Origin: Lysinibacter cavernae
GTDB lineage: Bacteria; Actinomycetota; Actinomycetes; Actinomycetales; Microbacteriaceae
Direction of reading: 5' to 3'
DNA: 64,000 nucleotides
NCBI RefSeq assembly: GCF_011758565.1
Contig: NZ_JAAMOX010000002.1
Span: 620,001 to 684,000 of the forward strand
This document shows positions 1 through 9,985 of this stretch, piece by piece; position 1 is the stretch's first letter; every line of letters starts with the position of its first letter. A program made the position numbers and the translations under genes. The notes below the pieces were generated by a model, which had not been told where the DNA came from, made no database searches, and saw only the letters and a program-made list of their open reading frames with translations.

Positions 1-348
1 CGCCTTGAGTTCCCCCAGGGTGCGCTTCATCACTCCACTGCCGATTCAAGCCCTGTTGCTGCGGCACAGCAGGAACTCCGCGAAGAAACGGGGCTGCTCG
101 CGGAGGAGTTCATCCCGCTCGGCTCATTCCATGAGTCCTACGGCTTGAGCTCATGCCTGTGCCATGCATTTGTGGCCACCGTATCGGGTGTAGCCCATCC
201 AGAACCTGAACTCACAGAAGTCATCACTGCGACCGTTTGGGTGTCGCCCACGGAGTTCTGGCAGCTGGTCAGCAACGGAGAGATCACTGACGCCGCTTCC
301 ATCGCAGCGATGGGCCTCTACCAGTCGCTCAACCGAAAAGGCTCATAG
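1..348 (+). CDS. NUDIX hydrolase, C-terminal part (5' end outside window)
   Basis: The reading frame is open from base 1 to the TAG at 346-348, so this is the C-terminal ~115 residues of a gene that begins before the window. It contains the second half of a NUDIX box (ELREETGL at about residues 26-33 of the visible part), the helix whose glutamates bind the divalent metal for pyrophosphohydrolysis of nucleoside-diphosphate-linked substrates. The visible FPQGA segment just upstream corresponds to the start of the NUDIX region. The substrate cannot be assigned; ADP-ribose-type or nucleotide-sanitising enzymes are both possible. It converges with the EAL gene on the other strand, with only 20 nt between stops. 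Confidence 0.75.
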   Translation, partial: RLEFPQGALHHSTADSSPVAAAQQELREETGLLAEEFIPLGSFHESYGLSSCLCHAFVATVSGVAHPEPELTEVITATVWVSPTEFWQLVSNGEITDAASIAAMGLYQSLNRKGS

Positions 349-368
349 GTTCTGGGCAGACGATGCCC

Positions 369-2582
369 CTACCTGCGGCGGTCAACCATGGGTGGGTCGC
401 CCTCAGTGTCTCCAAATGCCGTGTCTTCGTCGAGCTCGTCCAGCCAGGTGCGCAGCTGCCTCGCCTCAAGCGGGCGTGAGAAATAGTATCCCTGGAAGAT
501 GGAGTACCCCGCGGCAAGCAGGAAGTCGCGCTGCACGGCGACCTCGACGCCCTCAACGATGACCGTCACCTTCATCTCCGTCGCAAGCTGCGTAATCCAG
601 CGCAGCAGCGGTTTCATGGGCGCGTTTGGATCGCTCTGCTGCACAAACATTTTGTCAACTTTGAGCTCCGAAATTGGCAACTCACTCAGGTGGATGAGCG
701 TCGAATAGCCAGTGCCAAAGTCGTCAAGTGCGAGCGGAAAGTCTTGCTGCACAAACTGGTCGAGGCACACGAGGTTGCCCCCGTCATCGCTGAGCGCAAT
801 TCGCTCGGTGAGCTCAAGGACCAGGTCAGCCGGCGGGATGCCAAACTCGGCGGCAACGTCGCGAATATCGTTGGCGAGCGTTGGGTCATAGACGTCTGGT
901 GCCGACAGGTTCACCGAGATCCGGGGAACCGTCAGCCCCTCGGCCCGCCACTGGGCGAGCTGTTTGGCGGCTTCGCGAACGACCCACCTCGTGAGCCGGT
1001 AGTTCAGACCAAACTCTTCCGAAATCGAGGCGATGCGACCAGGATCTACCGCGCCAAGCGTTGGATGACGCCAGCGCAGCAACGCCTCGACACCATAGAG
1101 CGTGCTGACGTCGTCAAGGATCTGCACTTGGGGCTGATACACAAGAGTGAGGTCGTTGTGTTCAATGGCGGCCTCAAGGGTCTCACCGATGAGCGCATTT
1201 TCGCGCACCCACGAGCTCATGTTTGGGCCGGAGTAGGCCTGGTAGTAGGTGCTCGGCAGACGGCGAGCCTCGTGAAGGGCGATGCTTGAGTTCTCGAAGA
1301 GGGTCTCAAACGATTCCCCATCACGTGGATACACTGCGAGGCCCATGTGTCCCCGCGCATAGAGTCGGCGTCCGCCAATCTCCAACGGGTCTTCGGCAAG
1401 CCACTCGTTGCCTTGCATGGCCTCAATCGCTTTGTCTCGACCAACCCCACGGAGCACAACGATAAACTCACTCGTCCCCGAGTTGTGGCCAAGGATGTGC
1501 CCATCGTGCAGCAGCGAGCCAATGTTTTCGGCGATCCGAAGCAGCACCTGCTCGCCAACGCGGTGGCCGTGCACGTCTTGGATGGCCTGAAACCGGTCAA
1601 GGTCATACACAACAACCGAGAACTCTTCGCCCGGCTGGATCTCCTCAATCATCTGCCCAACCTGCAGGGCGACCCCGGCGCGGTTTGGCAGGCTGGTCAG
1701 GCTGTCGGTGAACCCGGCGCGTTGCGCCCTGAGCATTGCGCGTTCTCGCCCAAGCACCATGGCCGTCATGCGCACCGCAATATCCATGAGTTCGTGGCGA
1801 AGCGGAGTCAGCCTACTGTTCACGCGGCACGCGACCAGAAACATCCCAGAGACTGCGCGCGAGCTTCCGCTAATGGGCATCGACCAGAATCCTTGGAAGC
1901 CGCACGCGCTGAGGCGGGCACCAAAATCGCCCCACTCAGGGCGTTCCGCAACAAGCGGAACGATGAGCTCCGTGTCGAACGTGCCAGGCAAGACTGGCAA
2001 CTGGACGCCACGCCGACCGCCAACGTGCGGCAGGCCTTCAACAAACGCCGCAGGAAAGGTGGGTGCCGAAAAGACGTAGACGTTGCCGTCTTCCGCAACC
2101 TCGCCGATGGCGACGGATGCAGAAGGGCAGATCGTCTCAACCTCGGCACAGAGCACCTGCAAGATTTTGGGGGCACGATGCTCGGCCAGCATTCCGCCAA
2201 TAACGGCGTCCTGAACCTGGCTGGCGAAGTAGGAGATGGTGTGGTCGGTTACGAAGTATTCAACGAGGTCGCCAACCGTGCGGATGCGCGAAAGCCGCAG
2301 CCGCCGCCGGTCGCCGTCGCCGGCATCAACGAGAAATTCGCGTTCAACACCGATCGTGTTTGGGCACATCATTCCGGCAGCGGGAAGGGGAGCCAGCCCA
2401 ACAATCGCGTCGGTTGGCACACCGAGCATCGGATTGCCAACAGCATCCTGCTGCGTGATCGAAAGGGAATTGGCCACTTGGATGCCCATGCGGGCAATCG
2501 TTCCGGTGGCAAGGGAAATCGCTACAACGCGAGCGCCATTATCGCCGTCAGGGTCGGCGTCGGCCTCAGTGTTGTGCGGCAT
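369..2582 (-). CDS. GAF-GGDEF-EAL protein, probable c-di-GMP phosphodiesterase
   Basis: About 737 residues. I chose the ATG at 2582 because it has AAGGAAGA as ribosome binding site; the frame stays open 13 codons further upstream without such a site. Domains in order: a GAF-like sensor (about 100-270), a GGDEF domain (about 285-450) and an EAL domain (about 465-710). The GGDEF signature reads SGTSEF, so it has lost the glycines and the acidic pair needed for diguanylate cyclase activity. The EAL half keeps VEALLRW, ELTE, DDFGTGYS, LKVDKMFV and EGVE, the metal and substrate residues of active phosphodiesterases. I infer c-di-GMP hydrolysis, possibly with GTP sensing by the dead GGDEF. No membrane segment is visible. 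Confidence 0.85.
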   Translation of the reverse strand: MPHNTEADADPDGDNGARVVAISLATGTIARMGIQVANSLSITQQDAVGNPMLGVPTDAIVGLAPLPAAGMMCPNTIGVEREFLVDAGDGDRRRLRLSRIRTVGDLVEYFVTDHTISYFASQVQDAVIGGMLAEHRAPKILQVLCAEVETICPSASVAIGEVAEDGNVYVFSAPTFPAAFVEGLPHVGGRRGVQLPVLPGTFDTELIVPLVAERPEWGDFGARLSACGFQGFWSMPISGSSRAVSGMFLVACRVNSRLTPLRHELMDIAVRMTAMVLGRERAMLRAQRAGFTDSLTSLPNRAGVALQVGQMIEEIQPGEEFSVVVYDLDRFQAIQDVHGHRVGEQVLLRIAENIGSLLHDGHILGHNSGTSEFIVVLRGVGRDKAIEAMQGNEWLAEDPLEIGGRRLYARGHMGLAVYPRDGESFETLFENSSIALHEARRLPSTYYQAYSGPNMSSWVRENALIGETLEAAIEHNDLTLVYQPQVQILDDVSTLYGVEALLRWRHPTLGAVDPGRIASISEEFGLNYRLTRWVVREAAKQLAQWRAEGLTVPRISVNLSAPDVYDPTLANDIRDVAAEFGIPPADLVLELTERIALSDDGGNLVCLDQFVQQDFPLALDDFGTGYSTLIHLSELPISELKVDKMFVQQSDPNAPMKPLLRWITQLATEMKVTVIVEGVEVAVQRDFLLAAGYSIFQGYYFSRPLEARQLRTWLDELDEDTAFGDTEGDPPMVDRRR

Positions 2583-2704
2583 CACCGTCTTCCTTTCCGG
2601 GTCCTTGGATGTTCCGAACAACCCGGCAATGACCCCCCGGCTAACTGTACTCGCCGAGGGGCCACTATCGATAGCTATCGCAACCGTGTTTTTTCAATCG
2701 CTGG

Positions 2705-2720
2705 CCGAGCCTTCGCTCGG
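2705..2720 (-). terminator. Hairpin directly after the giant surface-protein gene
   Basis: CCGAGC and GCTCGG form a 6-bp stem with a 4-nt loop, starting one base after the TGA of the large surface protein. No U-tract follows on the minus strand, so this is a modest terminator candidate. Confidence 0.4.
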
Positions 2721-2721
2721 G

Positions 2722-5700
2722 TCACGAATCGATTCTCGTGAACTCGCCGCGGATGGTTAACCGACGCCTCCTGGTGAGCAGCAGCAGTCCGGCTCCGCCG
2801 AGCAGCACGAGGATGCCGGCAAGCGCGAGCGGCCCATCGTTCTGGCCCGTGACGGTGAGACCCGTTTTGGGTGCCGTTTTCTGCTGCGCGACAAACGAGT
2901 TGGTGATCTCTACGGCGGTCGCCTGAACGTCGCCGTTGTGGCTTGGGCCCCGAAGCGCAACCGTGGCAGCGTCTTCAGCGCTGTCACTATCGGTCACGCC
3001 GGCGGTCAGCGGCGCGATGGTTGTTGACTCCGCACCGCGGTTGTCCGCCTCGGTAACCGTGCAGAGCGAGCCCTCTGGCAGGCCATCGATCACGGATGGC
3101 GTCCCAACACGCACGGTGGTTAGACCGTTGAAATCGGTTACGGTCACGGCCTCGCCGTTCATCACGAGGTCTCTCGTACAAACCGCGCGCATATCGTACT
3201 CCTGCGGAACCCAGCTCTCATCCGCTCCGGTTCCTGCGAGCAGCTTTGTGAGTTCAAGCGCAGCAGGGCTGTACGTGTTGACCATTTCGACCGTCACAGG
3301 GGTGCCGTCAAGCACCGTCACGGTCCGGTCCGGTGCCGCGATGTTTGCGCCGCCCGTCTCGGTCTCGGTCACGGTACATTCCGCTCCAACTGGCAGGTTT
3401 TCGATACTTGCTGCCTTGCTCGTTTCGCCTGGGCCAAAGCTCATCGCCACGTCACCGGCCGCGCCGAGATCCATCGGGTAGCCGCCAAGCGTGCAACTCA
3501 CGGCAAACCGGACGTCGCCAGCGGCGGTTCCGGCAGACGGCAGCTGCACGTTCTTCATGATCGTCAGCGCCGCTCCAGCGGGAAAGGCGTTCAGGAAGTC
3601 AACGCGGTGATCGCCAGGCTCAAGGGTCACGAGGGTCAGCGATCTGGCGGCGTCGAGGTTCGCTACCTCGCCATCCGCCGTTGCGGTAACCACGCTTGCG
3701 CCCCTGTGGTCTGTCTCAACGATGGAGCAGTCAGCGCCAACTGGGAGCCCGCTGATCTCGGTGGTTTCACCAGCGCCAAGGTGGAACGGGCCGTACGTTT
3801 CGTCAAAGCCTCCAAACGTACACGCAGCGTTGACCTCGAAGGTTGCATCGGCCGGCAGGTACGAGGCAGCGGCTCCAGTCACATCGACACCGAGAGTCAG
3901 CGTCGTAGCGGCAAACACGTTGGTCGCAACGATGAGGTTCTTGGTTCCGTCGGTGTCGAGGGTGATGGCTTCTTCAGGATCTGTCTCGTACGTGTAACCG
4001 GTCGCCCCGTCCGCAACGGAACCGTACTGATCCCCGGCAGACCGCGTCTGGCCGAAGGGCTGGTATTCCTCGTCCGTGAGCTGACATTCAGCGCCTCGGG
4101 GAAGATTCCGGATGGTCGAGGTCTGCGTTCCGTCGGCCGAGTCGATACCCGCAAAGGCAACAGAGCCGGTGAGCGGCACGGCGGTACCGGGCGCGAGGCA
4201 GCTGTAGAACACGACGTACTCTTCGGCCTTTAGGTGCCAACGCGTCACGTCGGCATCGCTCAGGCCAAGCGTCACCGTCATCGAAGTGTCCTGCGCGCTG
4301 GCGCCCGACATCGGCGACTCCGAGGCCGGCTGCCAGTCGCTCACTGACGAGGTGCGGGCGGTCACTGCCGCCGTGTTCCAGGTCGTGCTCGATGTTGCGC
4401 TTGTTTGAGGAACATTCATCTCAAACTCAACGATGACGTACTCGCCACCACGAAGCTTGGCGGCGTCATCAAACACGAGGTCCCCGCCAAAAGCGGCGGT
4501 CGAGGCAGCGGATGCTGCCGACCAGGTGCCCGCGGCACAGTCCAGCGTGTTGCCACCCGCGTAGGCATCAGGGTTCAGCGAGCACGGGTTCATGGTCGAC
4601 GAGTAGCGGAACCCTCCGTTGGCCAGCTGGGCATCGCCGCGAGCGCCGAGGTCGGTCGCCTCTGATCCCCCAAGCATCCGCACCGAGCCCGGCACGAGTG
4701 AGGGCGTCCACAGCGAGCCGCGCTGGCTGTCGAGCACTGTGCCTTCGTCGCCAACTGCGGGAAGCGCGTCAACAAATCTGAGTGAGCTCAGGTCGTTGTT
4801 ACCCGAGTTGATGAGTTTGAGCCGGTAGGTCAGCGTTCCACCGACGCTGGTCTCAACCACGCAGGGATTCTTCACCCACGTTCCGTCGGCCCAGTCGGCG
4901 TGCGTCGAAACGTCGCAGACCTCACCGTCGACCGTCGACGAGGAGAGTGCACCCTCGTTGAGGTACGACTCGACACGAACGGAATCGTTGCGGAGCGAGG
5001 TCGCATTTGCCGTAGCAATACATGCCCCTGCAACCGAGGATTCGTCATGGCACACCGAGCGGATGGGCGCGCCCTCAATACCGGAGGCAATCAGTCGGGC
5101 CTGGTTGGTGCCGGAGCCGCCAGCAGCAACCCCATCCACCATCTGCAGCGGGACCTTAATGACAATGCGTTCGCCGGGCTTGAGCGCCTGATCGGCTGGC
5201 CAGGTCCACCGCATGCTCGTGTTGAGCCCCGTGGTCATCTCCATCACTGGCGTTGTCGAGACTCCTGCCGGCGCCGAGGTCACCGACCACTCGGCCGACG
5301 CGTTCGCCGCGTTGTACACGAGTTCTGACGGAAGTGTATCGACCGCGGAGAGGTTGTAGAGGTTGCTCGTCGCGCCTGAAGTCTGGTTCGACAACACCAC
5401 GTAGAAGTTCACCCACGAACCAGGGTTTGCCCGTGCCGTTGTTGGTCCCGTATCCGTCGCGGAGTTGTAACTCCCGGCAAATTTGCGCACGAGCGGGTTT
5501 GGGGTTCCGGGGTTCACATAGGCGATTGCGTGATCCGCGGTCATTTCAGCAAGCGGCGCGGCAAAGGTTCCGAGGTACGAAGCTCCGGCACCAGTTGCAT
5601 CAACCATCCACTGCGTTTGTGATGCGGGGAGCTGCGTTGCTGGCGACAATTCTGCCGCGTCGCTCCGCAGCGTTGCGCGCAGCTGCGTCGCAAACACCAG

Positions 5701-8700
5701 CTGGCCGGTCGCTTGCTTGGCAATGCGAGAACGAATGAGCTCGCTGCCGTCGAACTGCACACGGAATCCGGTGACCTCAGACCACGTCTTCGGCCCATCG
5801 CCGGTCTGCGGCAAGTTCAGGTACGAGCCGTTTGTGGCTGAGACGCCCGTTGTCCAGGCACCGTCGGCTCCGCGCATCCATACGGTTGCGGACGTCGCTC
5901 CTGTTGGATACACCACGTAGGCACGCGTCACGTCGAAGGCATCAAACACGCTGCCCGGTGTTACCGCGTAGTCTTCTGGGTCGGTTCCTGGCCACGAGGA
6001 TGCGTCCATGAACTCCGTGTCGGTTGCGAGGCGGAGCGACGACACCGGGATGTTTCCGGTGTTCTGGTTCGACAGCGTCCACGAAGTGCTTGGGCGGAGA
6101 TCGCGGTACAGCGTGCCACCTGAGTTGCGGAGCCCGACGGCTACCGAGCTGTCCATGACGTCGATCGACACCGTGTCGTAGGCGGTGTGGCTCTCGAGGT
6201 GGAGCGCACCAAAATCGGCGCTGTAATCAACCGTGGCCCGCGCCGTCTGACTGACCTTGCCTGCGCCGGTTTGGTATGCGCCGTCAATGCTTTGCTCGGA
6301 GACGAGGTTGAGCGGTTCGCCTTCGTCGAAGGTGTACGAGAATCCGCTCCGAACGTCATTCCGAAGACTGGCGTTCAGCACCAGGCGGCCCTGAATGGTC
6401 GCTTCTGCCTGTTTTGCACCAACAAAACGGCCATCCTGTGCCCACTCAACAGACACACCAACGACATTCGCCCACGTGCCAGTTGGCGGGTTCAGCTGCG
6501 AGGCTGTTGCTCCGACCGGGGCGTCAACCACGAGCGTTGTGCCGTCGACATACTGATAGGTGATGTTCGCGGCAACCTTTTTCTGGGCCGGGGTTCCGTC
6601 CTTCGGCGCGTTGTTCATGTCTGGCCACTGCATCGACTGGATACCGGCAAAGTCGGTTATGGCGAACGGGTTTGTTCCGGACTGAGCGTCACCGCCGACC
6701 CCAACGGACAAACGATCGACCCCTACCGGGATGCTTCCCGTTGCGGACCACTGGTTCTCAGGGTCGACGTTGGCAACGCCAAGTGCCGTCTTATTCGAGG
6801 CATCCAGTGTGATCCGGGAGGTCGTGCCGTCCTGGGCAACGAGGTAATCGGAACCATCGGCTGCTTGCCAATTTACCGCGGCATCACCAAACAGCTGATT
6901 AGCCTCGTAGACCGTGTACTTTGCACTCGCGTTGTATTCGCTTGCCCAAGCCGTTCCGTCCTCCGTTGACTCTACGGATGCGTAGTTGAGGTAGGTCACG
7001 CCACCGAGTGAACCGTCGACCTCAGTGCTTGGGCTGCTGAGCAGGTGCGAGCGAAGGGTTACGTCCACCACGGCCGAGAACGCACCGTACTGCTGGAGCG
7101 CTTTGGTGTCATCCGTCCGTGTCACATCAATCTGCACTCGGTATACCTTGGTGGCGTCGGCGGGCGACAGTTCAGCGCTCCAGTCGATGGCACGCTTTTT
7201 GCCCTGGACGGCCAGGTATGCGGGGCTCTGCGAGTCTTCGATGTCGGCTGCGCTCAGCGCTTCGCCGTCGAGCTCGGTTGGTCCTGAGACCGTTCCGACC
7301 GGTCCAACTGGATTGCCGGAACGGTCAAACAGCGAAATCGTCATAACCTGGTCTGGGCCAACCTTGGCATCCCGTGCACCGGCAAACGCGAAGAGGTCAA
7401 GGGCCGAGCCGGCGCTGCCCGTGTCAACCATGCGAGTCGCGATTGTGTCCTTGGTTGCGGGTACTCCCGCGAGCAGGAACGCCGTCGCCGAGTTTTGACC
7501 GGCGAGACCGTACGCCTTCGCGTCAGTGTCGTAGTGCTTGATGATCGAGGCGCGCGCAATCTCTACGAGATACAGCGAATCGCTTCCAGTAGCCGTCGCG
7601 GTATTCGTTCCGGTCCTGAGCTCTGCGGTGTTTCCCACGGCGAGCAGACCCGGCGTTGAGGCCGCGCCAATGGTGGCGGGCGACACGAGCGCGCCAGTTG
7701 TCATGAGGTTGTCACGGAACTTGACGCTTGTGCCCTGCGGAGTCTCGCACGTCACGCGGATAGGGAACCGACCGGATGCATCCGTCGGCTGAACCGTGTA
7801 CTCAACACCAACAACGAGGTTGAGGTCGACGGAGGCGTCGTACGCAACCTTTGTGATCGTCGTCGGGGCGTCAACCCGGTCAGCGACCCACACCATCATG
7901 CTTGTGGTGCTGCCAACCGTGTCGCCAGCCTCATTCACGCACGCAACGGGCGAAGTGGGAAGCGACGCAAACTTGGTGGTGTTGAACGGGTTGTTGTTCA
8001 GGTTGCGAACGGTTGGTTCGGTCTGCGGATCAACGATGACAAAACCGGTCGAGCCAAGCGTTTCCGTTGCGTTTTCGCTCGGCGCGGTTGATGCGGTGAG
8101 CAGGAACTTATGGTCTTTGAAGTCCTGGATGGGCTTTGTCGAGTCGTACAGGTCGCCAGCCTTTGCAACGCCGGTCAGCGGGTATGCCGTTTGGTCGCTG
8201 GCGTCACCAAGCTTTTTCGCCAGTTTTGCGGTGAACTGCGGCTTGACCAGCGTGAGGTTTGCAATGTTGGTTGACTGCGAAATCTGCGTGCCCGTCGAAG
8301 CCACAGCTTTCACAGTGGCCGAGTTGGTCACGACAAAGCTGCCCGGGTTGGATGACGGTGCCGTGATAGCAGCGCCGGTGGTGAGGTTGACGTCACGCAG
8401 CACAGCGTCAAGCGTGATCGACCCAGCACAGGCGTCATCGGCCAGCGCGCATCCGCCGCCAATGGCCTGCCCGTCTGCCGCGCGGAACGTCAGCACAATC
8501 CCAGCGACCTCGCTCAGGGGTCGGCTGTCGACGGAAGAATCGGGCACGGCGTTGCCGCTCGCAAAATCCTGCACGGCTCCGGTCTTCGGGGCGGTCGCGT
8601 ACAGGTACTGGATGCTGCCAAGGGTCGCGCCCGAGGGGAACACAACCTGTGGCGCGGCCATCAACTCCTGGTAGTTGAAGTAGTTGCTCGTGGCCGTCGA

Positions 8701-9957
8701 TGTGGTCACCTCAAGCGAGGTCAGCACGGGCACTCCCGTGTTTGACACCCGGATGGTGGTTGTTGAGGCTTCTCCCGAACCGTAGACAGAGGTGTTGTCG
8801 TTTGAGGCGGTAATCCAGTCGAGCGAACGGCCAATTGTTGGCACGAGGGCCGCAACCGAAACGTCGCTTCGAACCTGCTGGATGGCCGTTCCGGTTTCGC
8901 CGGGTGCCGCATCCGTAACGGTGTTAGTCACCTGCGCCGTGCCGCGAACCTGGCGCGAGGTCGCGGTCGCGTCGATAATTGCGCCACCAGTGCTGCGGCG
9001 CGTGTCGCGAAGTTTGTACCCAGCGGTAACCAAAACGGTCCGCTCTGCGGCCGTCGCGGAACCAACAGCTGGGAGGCCGGTAACGGTGACTTCGTAGCCA
9101 ACGGCTTCTGTAGGGGCCTCGGCCGTGAGTTGCCCAGCGGCAAGGGATTCCGTGCTGGTCGTACCATCGGCAAGCGTAAAGACTACCGTTGCGCCGGCCG
9201 GATTCTTGTCGAGCGTGATCAGGCGAAGGTCAAATGCTTCTGAGGCCGCGATCGTGCCGGTGGGAAGCGTTTCAGCGCTGGGCTCGCGGAACGTCAGCGA
9301 GCTTGCCGTGTTTGCCGCTGCTGTTGCCGTCGTCTTTGAGGTGGTCTCTGCCTGGCTGCCATCGCCGAGCGAGTCATTTGTCCATGCCTTCGAAACGTTG
9401 GCGAGCGCGGGCTTTTGGTACACGCGAAGGGTGGTGTCCGCCGCGCTTGTAAGTTGGGTCTGGTTGGGCTCAGTTCCCGCGAGCAGTGCGGCCGTCGTGC
9501 TCTGGACGGTCCCGTTCAGGCTCGCGTCGGCGGTTGCGCTCACACGCGCTGGCAGGTAGGCGATCGAGGTGGATGCGAGGTTCTCCCATGTCAGCGTCAC
9601 GGTCTTACCGGTTGCAACTCCGCCGCTCGGCTGAACGTCGACCGTCACCCCGGTCGGCGGGTTGAAGCCGTCAACCAAGAATTCGACGTCCTGCGCAAAT
9701 TGCAGCGTGAGCGTCGCGGGGCCACAGCCCGACGGATCGGGGCAGCCGACGCTCGCGACGTAGGTAAACTCAGCGCCAGCCTTGACCTCGGTGAGTGGCG
9801 CGCCAGTCACCGGATCTGCCGCGGCAAGTGAGAGCACAACGGGCGGTCCTGCCGCATAGGCGGCAACCGCTGCGAACGAGCCAGCGGTCGCCACGAGGGC
9901 TCCAACAATGACGGTAGCCACAATCGAGCGCGCTGAAATAAACCGTGTTAACAACAC
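2722..9957 (-). CDS. Giant wall-anchored surface protein with DUF5979-like repeats
   Basis: A 2411-residue secreted protein. A signal peptide (arginine near the N-terminus, hydrophobic stretch to about residue 35, AYAA cleavage region) starts it. The C-terminus has TAPKTG, a hydrophobic segment and TRRRR, the layout of a sortase sorting signal with an unusual pentapeptide (APKTG instead of LPxTG or LAxTG). The bulk is Thr/Ser/Ala-rich beta-sandwich-like sequence resembling bacterial-Ig/DUF11 adhesin stalks. The last ~450 residues hold at least three DUF5979-like repeats (from about 2017, 2129 and 2232), each with a Cys pair and a C-T-V-T-E-type motif. GTG is the likely start (SD GGGGAC); the overlapping upstream ATG is out of frame. 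An adhesin or matrix role is inferred from family resemblance only. Confidence 0.85.
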   Translation of the reverse strand: MLLTRFISARSIVATVIVGALVATAGSFAAVAAYAAGPPVVLSLAAADPVTGAPLTEVKAGAEFTYVASVGCPDPSGCGPATLTLQFAQDVEFLVDGFNPPTGVTVDVQPSGGVATGKTVTLTWENLASTSIAYLPARVSATADASLNGTVQSTTAALLAGTEPNQTQLTSAADTTLRVYQKPALANVSKAWTNDSLGDGSQAETTSKTTATAAANTASSLTFREPSAETLPTGTIAASEAFDLRLITLDKNPAGATVVFTLADGTTSTESLAAGQLTAEAPTEAVGYEVTVTGLPAVGSATAAERTVLVTAGYKLRDTRRSTGGAIIDATATSRQVRGTAQVTNTVTDAAPGETGTAIQQVRSDVSVAALVPTIGRSLDWITASNDNTSVYGSGEASTTTIRVSNTGVPVLTSLEVTTSTATSNYFNYQELMAAPQVVFPSGATLGSIQYLYATAPKTGAVQDFASGNAVPDSSVDSRPLSEVAGIVLTFRAADGQAIGGGCALADDACAGSITLDAVLRDVNLTTGAAITAPSSNPGSFVVTNSATVKAVASTGTQISQSTNIANLTLVKPQFTAKLAKKLGDASDQTAYPLTGVAKAGDLYDSTKPIQDFKDHKFLLTASTAPSENATETLGSTGFVIVDPQTEPTVRNLNNNPFNTTKFASLPTSPVACVNEAGDTVGSTTSMMVWVADRVDAPTTITKVAYDASVDLNLVVGVEYTVQPTDASGRFPIRVTCETPQGTSVKFRDNLMTTGALVSPATIGAASTPGLLAVGNTAELRTGTNTATATGSDSLYLVEIARASIIKHYDTDAKAYGLAGQNSATAFLLAGVPATKDTIATRMVDTGSAGSALDLFAFAGARDAKVGPDQVMTISLFDRSGNPVGPVGTVSGPTELDGEALSAADIEDSQSPAYLAVQGKKRAIDWSAELSPADATKVYRVQIDVTRTDDTKALQQYGAFSAVVDVTLRSHLLSSPSTEVDGSLGGVTYLNYASVESTEDGTAWASEYNASAKYTVYEANQLFGDAAVNWQAADGSDYLVAQDGTTSRITLDASNKTALGVANVDPENQWSATGSIPVGVDRLSVGVGGDAQSGTNPFAITDFAGIQSMQWPDMNNAPKDGTPAQKKVAANITYQYVDGTTLVVDAPVGATASQLNPPTGTWANVVGVSVEWAQDGRFVGAKQAEATIQGRLVLNASLRNDVRSGFSYTFDEGEPLNLVSEQSIDGAYQTGAGKVSQTARATVDYSADFGALHLESHTAYDTVSIDVMDSSVAVGLRNSGGTLYRDLRPSTSWTLSNQNTGNIPVSSLRLATDTEFMDASSWPGTDPEDYAVTPGSVFDAFDVTRAYVVYPTGATSATVWMRGADGAWTTGVSATNGSYLNLPQTGDGPKTWSEVTGFRVQFDGSELIRSRIAKQATGQLVFATQLRATLRSDAAELSPATQLPASQTQWMVDATGAGASYLGTFAAPLAEMTADHAIAYVNPGTPNPLVRKFAGSYNSATDTGPTTARANPGSWVNFYVVLSNQTSGATSNLYNLSAVDTLPSELVYNAANASAEWSVTSAPAGVSTTPVMEMTTGLNTSMRWTWPADQALKPGERIVIKVPLQMVDGVAAGGSGTNQARLIASGIEGAPIRSVCHDESSVAGACIATANATSLRNDSVRVESYLNEGALSSSTVDGEVCDVSTHADWADGTWVKNPCVVETSVGGTLTYRLKLINSGNNDLSSLRFVDALPAVGDEGTVLDSQRGSLWTPSLVPGSVRMLGGSEATDLGARGDAQLANGGFRYSSTMNPCSLNPDAYAGGNTLDCAAGTWSAASAASTAAFGGDLVFDDAAKLRGGEYVIVEFEMNVPQTSATSSTTWNTAAVTARTSSVSDWQPASESPMSGASAQDTSMTVTLGLSDADVTRWHLKAEEYVVFYSCLAPGTAVPLTGSVAFAGIDSADGTQTSTIRNLPRGAECQLTDEEYQPFGQTRSAGDQYGSVADGATGYTYETDPEEAITLDTDGTKNLIVATNVFAATTLTLGVDVTGAAASYLPADATFEVNAACTFGGFDETYGPFHLGAGETTEISGLPVGADCSIVETDHRGASVVTATADGEVANLDAARSLTLVTLEPGDHRVDFLNAFPAGAALTIMKNVQLPSAGTAAGDVRFAVSCTLGGYPMDLGAAGDVAMSFGPGETSKAASIENLPVGAECTVTETETGGANIAAPDRTVTVLDGTPVTVEMVNTYSPAALELTKLLAGTGADESWVPQEYDMRAVCTRDLVMNGEAVTVTDFNGLTTVRVGTPSVIDGLPEGSLCTVTEADNRGAESTTIAPLTAGVTDSDSAEDAATVALRGPSHNGDVQATAVEITNSFVAQQKTAPKTGLTVTGQNDGPLALAGILVLLGGAGLLLLTRRRRLTIRGEFTRIDS

Positions 9958-9969
9958 AAATAGTCCCCA

Positions 9970-9985
9970 TGTTCTGTCCAGAACA
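9970..9985. promoter_or_regulatory. Palindrome upstream of giant surface-protein gene
   Basis: TGTTCTG-TC-CAGAACA is a perfect inverted repeat (7-bp arms) 12 nt upstream of the GTG start and just before the GGGGAC ribosome binding site. It could be a repressor operator or a 5'-UTR hairpin. The regulator is unknown. A TTGACA hexamer lies further upstream (10083-10088, minus) but no convincing -10 goes with it. Confidence 0.4.

Noticed and set aside
1347-2741. 464-codon open frame antisense to the GGDEF/EAL gene
   Set aside because: Composition is arginine/asparagine-rich without family likeness and is fully explained as a shadow of the real gene.
3607-8674. Several 140-290-codon frames on the plus strand inside the giant surface-protein gene
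   Set aside because: The minus-strand frame is continuous, with signal peptide, repeats and anchor. The opposite frames are Ser/Val-rich shadows.
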